Origin: Pseudobdellovibrionaceae bacterium
Lineage (GTDB): Bacteria > Bdellovibrionota > Bdellovibrionia > Bdellovibrionales > UBA1609
DNA length: 64,000 bases
Reading direction: 5' to 3'
NCBI GenBank assembly: GCA_020635075.1
Contig: JACKAM010000003.1
Span: 574,848 to 638,847 of the forward strand
The notes under the pieces are model-generated. The model saw nothing but the letters and a program-made list of their open reading frames with translations, was not told where the DNA came from and searched no databases. Numbering within the stretch: position 1 is the first letter of the stretch; every line of letters starts with the position of its first letter. Below are positions 51,598-58,410 of the stretch, piece after piece. The position numbers were made by a program, and so were the translations under genes.

Positions 51598-53429
51598 CAG
51601 GATCGAACCTCATGAACATCGTTGGTTCTGCCCTTGCGCCCGCGAGACCCAGCCGAGCGCTTACGGTTGGAGTCAGCCCCAACTGGAATTTCCTGACTCA
51701 GGATAGTCACTGCCTTTACAAATGAAGTGAACAACGGATGGGGAACCAGAGGACGCGACTTGAACTCAGGGTGGAACTGAACACCAATAAACCACGGATG
51801 CTCTGAGATCTCCAGGATTTCAACTAAATCCCTTTCGCGACAGACCCCACTGGGAGTCATGCCCTTCTTTTCAAACAGCGCGCGGTACTTATTATTGAAC
51901 TCAAAGCGGTGTCGGTGTCGCTCATGCACTAGGTCAGCCTCATAGACATCCTGAGCTCTCGTGCCCTTGACCAGACTGCAGGGGTAGGACCCCAAGCGCA
52001 TGGTGCCTCCCATGTCGCTCATGGTTTTCTGTTCTTCCATGAGATCAATCACCATGCTGTGCGAACCTTTGCGAGGCTTGCCAAACTCACGGCTGGTGGC
52101 ATCCTTAATGCCACAAACATTTCGGGCAAACTCAATCGCCGCCAACTGCATTCCGTAACAAATGCCAAAGAAGGGAACACCATTTTCACGGGCATACTGA
52201 ATCGCCGTGATCTTCCCTTCGACTCCCCTTTCACCAAAGCCACCGGGAACCAAAATTCCATCCACCTGAGAAAGGGCTCCCGCCACCGTTTTTGGATTAA
52301 GAGTCTCTGAATCAATGTAAACCACGTTAACCTTGGTGTGATTGGCTATACCACCATGAATGATCGCCTCATGAAGAGACTTGTAACTCTCGGTCAGGTC
52401 GACATACTTCCCAACAATACCAATGGTGGTTTCCTGATCCGGACTCTTCAGGGCCGCAACCATGTTTTCCCAATCTTCAATAGCCGCATGAGAGTCCTCA
52501 AGTCCGAGGCGTCTGACTACCTTGGCATCAAAGCCTTCCTCGTGAAGAGTTAAAGGAACCTCATAGATGGTGGTGGCGTCAGTTGCAGCAATCACATTCT
52601 CCGGATGAACTGAGCAAAACAATCCAATTTTGGACTTCAACTCATTGGGAATGGACTTCTCCGAACGGCAAATCAAAAAGTCGGGCTGAATCCCCACTTC
52701 CCGCAACTCTTTCACCGAGTGCTGAGTCGGTTTACTCTTCAGCTCGCCCGCTGCTGCGATATAGGGCACATAGGTCACATGGACAAAAAGGGAGTTTTCA
52801 ATGCCCACATCAACCCGCATTTGGCGAATGGCCTCAATAAAGGGAAGACCCTCGATATCGCCGACGGTTCCACCGATTTCAACAATCACAACTTCGGCAC
52901 CCTGGCCGCCTTCAAAAATCCGCGATTTGATTTCATCGGTGATATGGGGAATGACCTGAACGGTTCCGCCCAGGTAATCGCCCCGACGCTCTTTGGAGAT
53001 GACGCTTTCATAAATCTGGCCGGCGGTGACGGAATTGGAGCGATTCAGAGAAACGCCTACAAATCGCTCGTAGTGGCCCAAATCCAAATCGGTTTCAGCA
53101 CCATCGTCAGTCACATACACTTCACCATGCTGCAGGGGAGACATCGTCCCAGGGTCGACGTTGATATAGGGGTCGCACTTCATCAAACTCACTTTAAAAC
53201 CACGGGACTCCAACAAAGTACCCAAGCTCGCTGCCGTCAGCCCTTTACCAATGGATGAAACCACACCACCCGTAACAAAAATAAACTTCTGCTGAAAAGC
53301 TTCAGATGTGGAGCTCAGTGGTGATTTGGTTTTGCGTGTATTTTGTGGAGACTTTTTGGCCTTGGACTTGGTGGTGGTCTTTTTCTTGCCCTTTGAACCC
53401 GATTTCTTGGTCTTTTTACGTCCTGCCAT
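51597..53429 (-). CDS. pyrG: CTP synthase with lysine-rich N-terminal and basic C-terminal tails
   Basis: 610 residues from the ATG at 53429, which follows GGAAGAGG; an in-frame ATG at 53459 lies further inside kdsB. The conserved synthetase domain begins at about residue 48 (FIFVTGGVVSSIGKGLTAAS), so there is a real 47-residue extension with about 15 lysines (MAGRKKTKKS...KGKKKTTTKSKAKK) and no start codon nearer the domain. The glutaminase domain has GICYGMQLAAIEFARN and the HPEF motif. A basic C-terminal tail (SNRKRSAGSRGRKGR) follows. It makes CTP, the co-substrate of KdsB encoded just upstream. Confidence 0.95.
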   Translation of the reverse strand: MAGRKKTKKSGSKGKKKTTTKSKAKKSPQNTRKTKSPLSSTSEAFQQKFIFVTGGVVSSIGKGLTAASLGTLLESRGFKVSLMKCDPYINVDPGTMSPLQHGEVYVTDDGAETDLDLGHYERFVGVSLNRSNSVTAGQIYESVISKERRGDYLGGTVQVIPHITDEIKSRIFEGGQGAEVVIVEIGGTVGDIEGLPFIEAIRQMRVDVGIENSLFVHVTYVPYIAAAGELKSKPTQHSVKELREVGIQPDFLICRSEKSIPNELKSKIGLFCSVHPENVIAATDATTIYEVPLTLHEEGFDAKVVRRLGLEDSHAAIEDWENMVAALKSPDQETTIGIVGKYVDLTESYKSLHEAIIHGGIANHTKVNVVYIDSETLNPKTVAGALSQVDGILVPGGFGERGVEGKITAIQYARENGVPFFGICYGMQLAAIEFARNVCGIKDATSREFGKPRKGSHSMVIDLMEEQKTMSDMGGTMRLGSYPCSLVKGTRAQDVYEADLVHERHRHRFEFNNKYRALFEKKGMTPSGVCRERDLVEILEISEHPWFIGVQFHPEFKSRPLVPHPLFTSFVKAVTILSQEIPVGADSNRKRSAGSRGRKGRTNDVHEVRS

Positions 53430-54165
53430 GGCCTCTTCCTGTTTGAATAATGGACTCAATTTTCGCTACATCCTCAGGAGTGTCAACACCCCAAGAGTCA
53501 TGCTCCACACCCACCACGCGGATACGAGCGCCCAAATAAAGCGCCCTTAACTGCTCAAGACTCTCAGCCCGCTCCAGGTCCACGGGTCCTTGTTGGCAAA
53601 ATCGTTGGAGAAAAGGTTTTCGGTAGGCGTAAAGGCCAATGTGCTTGCAACATACTCCAGAAAGCTGCTTAGCGTCAACGCGCGAATAGGGAATCGGAAA
53701 ACGGCTAAAATAAAGTGCTTCGTTGCGCTCGTTCATGACGATTTTCGCCGTTGACAGGGATTCTAAATCACCCTCCTGCAGAGGGCGGCCCAGGGTGGCC
53801 ATTTCCAGCCCCGGATCTGCAAAAAAAGGAGTCACCAGGGCGTCCAAAAGTTCGCCACTCAAAAGGGGCTCATCTCCCTGGATGTTGACCGCCACCTCAC
53901 AGTCCTGATCCTGAATCGCGGCCCACACCCGGTCACTTCCAGAGGGTAGGTCGGATTCAGTCATGACCGCCTTGGCCCCACACTTGGTGGCCAGATCAAA
54001 GATCTCCTGGTGATCCGTCGCCACCCACACATCCGAAAGCTTTTTGCTGGTCTTCGCCCCTTCAATGACCCATTGAAGAAGAGGTTTCCCGGCCACCAAA
54101 GCCAGGGGTTTTCCCGGAAAACGAGTCGATCCGTAGCGAGCGGGTATGACGCCCAAAATTTTCAT
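53416..54165 (-). CDS. kdsB: CMP-Kdo synthetase
   Basis: 249 residues from the ATG at 54165 with GGGGGAAGA just before; it overlaps engB by four bases. N-terminal nucleotidyltransferase motif VIPARYGSTRFPGKPL, VWVATDHQEI, LPSGSDRVWAA and VNIQGDEPLL are all typical. It activates Kdo with CTP for lipid A–core assembly. Its end overlaps the pyrG start by 14 bases. Confidence 0.96.
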   Translation of the reverse strand: MKILGVIPARYGSTRFPGKPLALVAGKPLLQWVIEGAKTSKKLSDVWVATDHQEIFDLATKCGAKAVMTESDLPSGSDRVWAAIQDQDCEVAVNIQGDEPLLSGELLDALVTPFFADPGLEMATLGRPLQEGDLESLSTAKIVMNERNEALYFSRFPIPYSRVDAKQLSGVCCKHIGLYAYRKPFLQRFCQQGPVDLERAESLEQLRALYLGARIRVVGVEHDSWGVDTPEDVAKIESIIQTGRGHGRT

Positions 54166-54752
54166 TCTTCCCCCTGCGCCACTTCTGGCTTTACCCATTG
54201 CTCAAAGATGGCTTCTTCCACTTCTTTGATCCCTTTGTTCTTTGAAGAAGAAGTGCAAAACACATTTTCCGCTCCCGCCACTTCCGCGATGGCTCTTTTG
54301 AACTTCACTTTTTCTCCGTGGCGAACCTTGTCCACCTTGTTCAAAATCACAAACCATGGCAGGTCGCGGGACAGACAAAAATCAATGAGAAGTTGCTCTT
54401 CAGCCGTCCACTTGCGGCGAATATCCATGATGAGGACCAGACCAACCAGGCTCCCTCTCTTCTTTAAATAGCCTTCGACCATCTTGCGCCAACTGGTTCT
54501 TTCGGCCCCACTGCGGGCGGCATAACCGTAGCCTGGCATATCTACGATGCGGTAGTTGTCGCCGGCATTAAAGAAATTAAGGAGTCGGGTCTTACCTGGT
54601 TGGGCAGACACCCGGGCCACCTTTTGGTTGGCAATGGCATTCAGAAATGAGGATTTTCCGGCGTTGGATCTACCGGCCAGAGCCACTTCAGGCCGATCTT
54701 CTTCGGGGAAATCCTGGGGCTTAACCCCACTTTGAATAAAGGTCACTTTCAT
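54162..54752 (-). CDS. engB: Ribosome biogenesis GTPase EngB (YsxC/YihA)
   Basis: 196 residues. G1 GRSNAGKSSFLNAI, the switch region PGKTRLLNFF, G3 DMPGYGYA, G4 LNKVDKV and G5 CTSSSKNKG match the EngB pattern. Involved in large ribosomal subunit assembly. First gene of the engB–kdsB–pyrG–kdsD run; a 209-bp gap separates it from the divergent sigma-54-type regulator, in which I see only a GTCCTGAGAGGAC palindrome (54897–54909). Confidence 0.95.
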   Translation of the reverse strand: MKVTFIQSGVKPQDFPEEDRPEVALAGRSNAGKSSFLNAIANQKVARVSAQPGKTRLLNFFNAGDNYRIVDMPGYGYAARSGAERTSWRKMVEGYLKKRGSLVGLVLIMDIRRKWTAEEQLLIDFCLSRDLPWFVILNKVDKVRHGEKVKFKRAIAEVAGAENVFCTSSSKNKGIKEVEEAIFEQWVKPEVAQGEE

Positions 54753-54961
54753 GGAGGAAACCTAAGTCTTTTCACCGACAAAGACAAGATTCAACTCCCT
54801 TAGTCCGAGCTTCCGGACCGGAATCCGAGAATTTCCGTCGACGATTTGCCTGATCTCAAAATAAGGGGGTCTTGAAGTGGCCTCCACATTGAATAGTCCT
54901 GAGAGGACAGGACCACACGAACCCGCCATCCAGGGATTTGAGCGGGGCAAAGGAGGAATTC

Positions 54962-56275
54962 ATGAGCACCCAAAAACTGCAATCACCCCTGCCACTGAAA
55001 GAAGCCAAAGCCTTCCTCAGCTTTTTGGATGGGCCTAATCAATCGGCTGTTGAACTCAAGGAAGTCCTCACCCTTGGCCGCGACCAGGGGAATCGCTTGG
55101 TCATCTCCGACCCCCATGTGTCCTCGCGCCACGCCCGTATTGAATGGTGTGATGGGGTCTACATCCTACGCGACCTACGCAGCCGCAACGGCACCTTTTT
55201 GAACGGCTCTCGCGTGCTGGTCGCCCCGCTATCCAACCGAGATCGCGTCAAGGTTGGCAATGCAGAGCTGGTGTTCTTGTTTGAACGGGATCACCGCCCG
55301 GAGAAGATTCTTTTGACCAGCAAAAATCCGGACTGGAACCAAAAACTCAAGGCCCTGCCGGATGTGGCCCAGTCCTCTTTGCCCATTTTAATCAACGGAG
55401 CCTCGGGCACAGGAAAGGAAATCATCGCCGAACAGCTTCATCGCCACTCACCTCGTCGTGAAGGACCATTTGTCAGCATCAACTGCAGTGCCCTCAGCAT
55501 CAACTTGGCTGAAAGTGAGCTCTTTGGACACACCAAGGGCAGCTTTACCGATGCCACCCACGACCGCAAGGGAGCCTTTGAGTCCGCCCGCGGAGGCACC
55601 TTGTTTCTCGATGAAATCGGCGATCTCCCTTTAGAGCTGCAACCCAAACTTTTACGGGCCTTGGAAAACCGCGAAATCCGACCCGTCGGCGGTGATCGGA
55701 CGATCAAGACCGATGTGCGGGTTATTGCGGCCACTCATCACAAGCTGAAGGAACAAGTGTCACTTGGCCGCTTTCGTCCCGATTTGTATTTTCGCCTGAA
55801 CATCCTCAATCTGCAAACACCTTCCCTGCGCGAACGCATGGAGGACTTTGAAGACCTGCTTTACTTTTTTGCCCGCGACATGAAAGTCTCTTTCACCCTC
55901 GGCGCCATTGATTTACTCAAGCAGCACACCTGGCCGGGGAACATTCGCGAGCTCAAAAGTGCTGTCGCCCGAGCTCAAGCCTTGTGCGGAGGCAAAGTGA
56001 GTGAGGACAAGGTCCCGCTCATTATCGACTCCGCCCCACTACAAAGTCCGGCAACTCCAATCGATCAGGAAAGTGATTATGGCATTCCATCACGCACGGG
56101 CAATGTCTTAAAGGATCTGGAAAGGGCCATTATTGAAAAACGCCTGGTCGCCAACATGGGAAATCAGCGCCGAACGGCCCTTGATTTGGGTCTTCCCAAG
56201 AGCACTCTTCACGACCGTATCAAGGCTTATGACATCGACATCCAGCAACTCCTGGCCGCCAGTATGGATTACTAG
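54962..56275 (+). CDS. FHA-domain sigma-54 activator-type transcription regulator
   Basis: 437 residues from the ATG at 54962, preceded by a strong AAAGGAGG. FHA domain (about 25–107: LTLGRDQGNRLVI, VSSRHARIEW, DLRSRNGTFLNG) replaces the usual receiver domain, so input should be a phosphothreonine protein. AAA+ domain: Walker A GASGTGKE (146–153), Walker B GGTLFLDEIGD, and GSFTDA (193–198) where sigma-54 activators have GAFTGA. A Fis-type helix-turn-helix ends the chain (RRTALDLGLPKSTLHDRIKA). The changed GAFTGA loop leaves it uncertain whether it contacts sigma-54. Confidence 0.9.
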   Translation: MSTQKLQSPLPLKEAKAFLSFLDGPNQSAVELKEVLTLGRDQGNRLVISDPHVSSRHARIEWCDGVYILRDLRSRNGTFLNGSRVLVAPLSNRDRVKVGNAELVFLFERDHRPEKILLTSKNPDWNQKLKALPDVAQSSLPILINGASGTGKEIIAEQLHRHSPRREGPFVSINCSALSINLAESELFGHTKGSFTDATHDRKGAFESARGGTLFLDEIGDLPLELQPKLLRALENREIRPVGGDRTIKTDVRVIAATHHKLKEQVSLGRFRPDLYFRLNILNLQTPSLRERMEDFEDLLYFFARDMKVSFTLGAIDLLKQHTWPGNIRELKSAVARAQALCGGKVSEDKVPLIIDSAPLQSPATPIDQESDYGIPSRTGNVLKDLERAIIEKRLVANMGNQRRTALDLGLPKSTLHDRIKAYDIDIQQLLAASMDY

Positions 56276-56596
56276 CTCTCATATCCGACAATTTGCGAGA
56301 CGAAAACTCGCCCCTTGATTTTTGGTCCACAAAACCTAGCAACCCTTTTCGAGAATGGGGGCGAATGGCCGAACACTTCCGTAAATCCGAATCCTCGCCG
56401 TCGCGCATGGGTGGGAGGCTGAGTGACCGAAGGGAATAGGCTCAGCCGAACGAGGCGCAGCAGCGAAGCTGATGCGACCCGAAGACGAGCCTGCGGCCGA
56501 TAAGGCGTGTGAGGATTTGCGGAGAGTGATCGGCAAGAAGCCCACATTATTGACACAGAATTTGGAGACCAAAGAATTAAGGGCCCGTTTGAAGTC
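56276..56596. other. Structured noncoding stretch between convergent genes (possible repeat element or small RNA)
   Basis: 321 bp without a supportable gene. Its middle part (about 56390–56520) is CGA/GAAG-rich and unlike the flanks. It holds two adjacent hairpins: GGCTGAG (56417–56423) with CTCAGCC (56441–56447), and CGCAGCAGC (56456–56464), GAA loop, GCTGATGCG (56468–56476), the latter with a single mismatch. No T-run follows either. It could be a dispersed repeat, a bidirectional transcription stop for the convergent genes or a small RNA; it does not match RNase P or tmRNA signatures I know. Confidence 0.45.
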
Positions 56597-57253
56597 TCAG
56601 AGGGTTTCCCAACCAACAACTCGGCCGCCTTCAAAGTAGATGATGCGCATCTCTTTGCGGTAGCCGTCTTCGGAGGAAACGTACTTGGAGTACTTCCATC
56701 GCTCATTGCGGTAGACGGGACTTCCCGCCACCTCCACCATGTCCGGATCTCCCCAACTTTCAGTGACGGCCTTTTGGCTCATGCCCACAACGATATCGTT
56801 GTTCTCAATGATTTGGGCCATATCCTCGGAGTAGCCATTGCTATCGTCGTCAGAGATGCCGAGCTTTTGGATCCAGCGCTCTCTGCCCTCTACGCTTGGG
56901 ATGCGCAAAAAGGTGATGCGTGCCAAATCACCAGGAAGAAAAGCCTTATACCGATAGTATTGTTGTTTTTCCCGTTTTGTTGGGATTTCGTCCTCCATGC
57001 GCTTGAGTTGCAGGCGCAGATTAAGGGAGTGCTGCTCATTCTCGCCTAAAGGCCGGGTGGGGTCGATGCCCATTTCTTCCAGGGCTTCCTGCTGGTCGTG
57101 AGCTTTACGGAGATTGTAAAAATCGGCGGCAGGATCCGGGGCAACTGAGCTTTCCTGGCCGTAGTAGCCGCTACTGTAATGCCTTTGCAGAAGACTACAG
57201 GCCGAAAGTCCACACAACAAAATCACAGCCGGGATGATTGAAGTCCATTTCAT
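56597..57253 (-). CDS. Predicted lipoprotein with BamE/SmpA-like C-terminal region
   Basis: 218 residues. Lipobox CGLSAC (cysteine about residue 19). The N-terminal half is charged and helical (NLRKAHDQQEALEEM, NLRLQLKRMEDEIPTKREKQ). The C-terminal half DIVVGMSQKAVTESWGDP ... MRIIYFEGGRVVGWETL follows the BamE/SmpA pattern (GMtkxqVxxxlGxP, then y.FxxgxVv). Probably outer-membrane anchored. It is divergent from the FliL-like gene across 84 bp that contains GTCCAAGGTGGAC, a near palindrome. Confidence 0.72.
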   Translation of the reverse strand: MKWTSIIPAVILLCGLSACSLLQRHYSSGYYGQESSVAPDPAADFYNLRKAHDQQEALEEMGIDPTRPLGENEQHSLNLRLQLKRMEDEIPTKREKQQYYRYKAFLPGDLARITFLRIPSVEGRERWIQKLGISDDDSNGYSEDMAQIIENNDIVVGMSQKAVTESWGDPDMVEVAGSPVYRNERWKYSKYVSSEDGYRKEMRIIYFEGGRVVGWETL

Positions 57254-57337
57254 ATCACTTCCTCCAATACCTGTATCGGAACGGAACAGAAATTTTTGAG
57301 TCCAAGGTGGACCGGATTTTTGCCATAATAAAGATCA

Positions 57338-58357
57338 ATGACTGAAGATGGCGAAAACAACACCACGGAATCATCACCAGAGAATCAGCCAGAAGGTCCT
57401 CCCGCAGAGACCCTGCCCGCAGATTCCGGAATGATTTCACTCGAGGATTTGGATCGCTTCCTAGAGGAAGACGATCCTGATTTTGCCATGTCACTCAGTG
57501 AAATCGTCCCTGAAGAGCTGGGCGAAGACGTCGAAATTGACTCCCTTGACCTGGACGAGAAGAGCCTGGATGAGGACGATGAAGAGGAAAAAGAGAAGAA
57601 GCCAGGCCTTCTGGAACGCTATCCGAAGGTCCAGGAAAACCTCAACAAAGTCACTAAACCCATCAAGGCTCTGCCCGGCAAGGCCAGCTCTCTGGCTCTA
57701 CAGGCAAAAAACACTGGGTTTGACCTGGTTCAGTTGACCTGGAAGTTTCTCAAGACCGATCTGCCTGAGCGAATCAAACATGCCTTTTCTCAAGCAAAGA
57801 CCTTTTTTGCTTGGGTGAAGGGACGCATCCAATATTTTTGGGCCAAACCCCGACTGGAGAAGACTCTTTACTTCAGTGCCGCTTTTTTTATTCTCGGCTT
57901 TGTCACCTTGATCGCCTTTAACCTTGAAGGACGTTGGCTCCCCGGCCTGTTTGACGATTACGTGCAAAGCTTCGGTGAGGTAGCCGACCGGGTGGAAGAA
58001 TTTGACGAAAGCAAGTGGAAGAAGCTCGACGCCGCTTTCCCGCAACCCACATTTACCGTTCTTCTCGAAAAGATTGTTTTGAATCTCCAACGTTCCCCTG
58101 GTCACCGCAATCCCATGGGCGCCTTTAAGTTCTACGTCAGCGTGGACTCACAAGAGACAGCCGTGGAAGTGAAGGATCGGGAAACGGAGATTCTTGATTA
58201 TGTTCAACGCGCCCTTGAAGAGCTCAGCTACGAAGAAGTCAACGGCGCCGGCGGCCGCACCCAAATCAAATCCCTGGTCCGCGCCGAAATCAACCGCGTC
58301 CTCAACCAGGGCCGCGTCCAAGACGTCTTCATCGAAACCATGATTACCAAGCCTTAA
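57338..58357 (+). CDS. FliL-like single-pass membrane protein with long acidic N-terminus
   Basis: 339 residues. Residues 1–90 are acidic and probably disordered (SLDLDEKSLDEDDEEEKE), 90–172 are basic and helical, and one membrane helix lies at about 176–196. The C-terminal ~105 residues (FKFYVSVDSQETAVEVKDRE, REIL...LSYEEVNGAGGRTQIKSLV, EINRVLNQGRVQDVFIETMI) match the FliL pattern, including a final strand. FliL stabilises stator rings around rotary motors, but no flagellar gene is near. It may serve another proton-driven motor, such as the TolQ/ExbD system in this window. That link is inference. Confidence 0.72.
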   Translation: MTEDGENNTTESSPENQPEGPPAETLPADSGMISLEDLDRFLEEDDPDFAMSLSEIVPEELGEDVEIDSLDLDEKSLDEDDEEEKEKKPGLLERYPKVQENLNKVTKPIKALPGKASSLALQAKNTGFDLVQLTWKFLKTDLPERIKHAFSQAKTFFAWVKGRIQYFWAKPRLEKTLYFSAAFFILGFVTLIAFNLEGRWLPGLFDDYVQSFGEVADRVEEFDESKWKKLDAAFPQPTFTVLLEKIVLNLQRSPGHRNPMGAFKFYVSVDSQETAVEVKDRETEILDYVQRALEELSYEEVNGAGGRTQIKSLVRAEINRVLNQGRVQDVFIETMITKP

Positions 58358-58359
58358 TA

Positions 58360-58410
58360 GTGACCGTCACTTTTTGGCATTGCAGCCCAATACCAAAAAG
58401 TGACGGTCAC
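58360..58410. terminator. Long perfect palindrome, likely bidirectional terminator between convergent genes
   Basis: Left arm 58360–58377 (GTGACCGTCACTTTTTGG) and right arm 58393–58410 are perfect 18-base inverted copies; after one mismatch, ATTG/CAAT extends the stem around a five-base loop (58383–58387). It fills the entire gap between the stop of the FliL-like gene (58357) and the stop of polA (58411). Each arm also contains GTGACCGTCAC, itself an inverted repeat, and a T5 run. It may be one copy of a dispersed repeat. Confidence 0.7.

Noticed and set aside
56276..56596. RNase P RNA or tmRNA
   Set aside because: The hairpin-rich stretch lacks the GAGGAAAGTC-type core of RNase P RNA and the tRNA-like ends of tmRNA.
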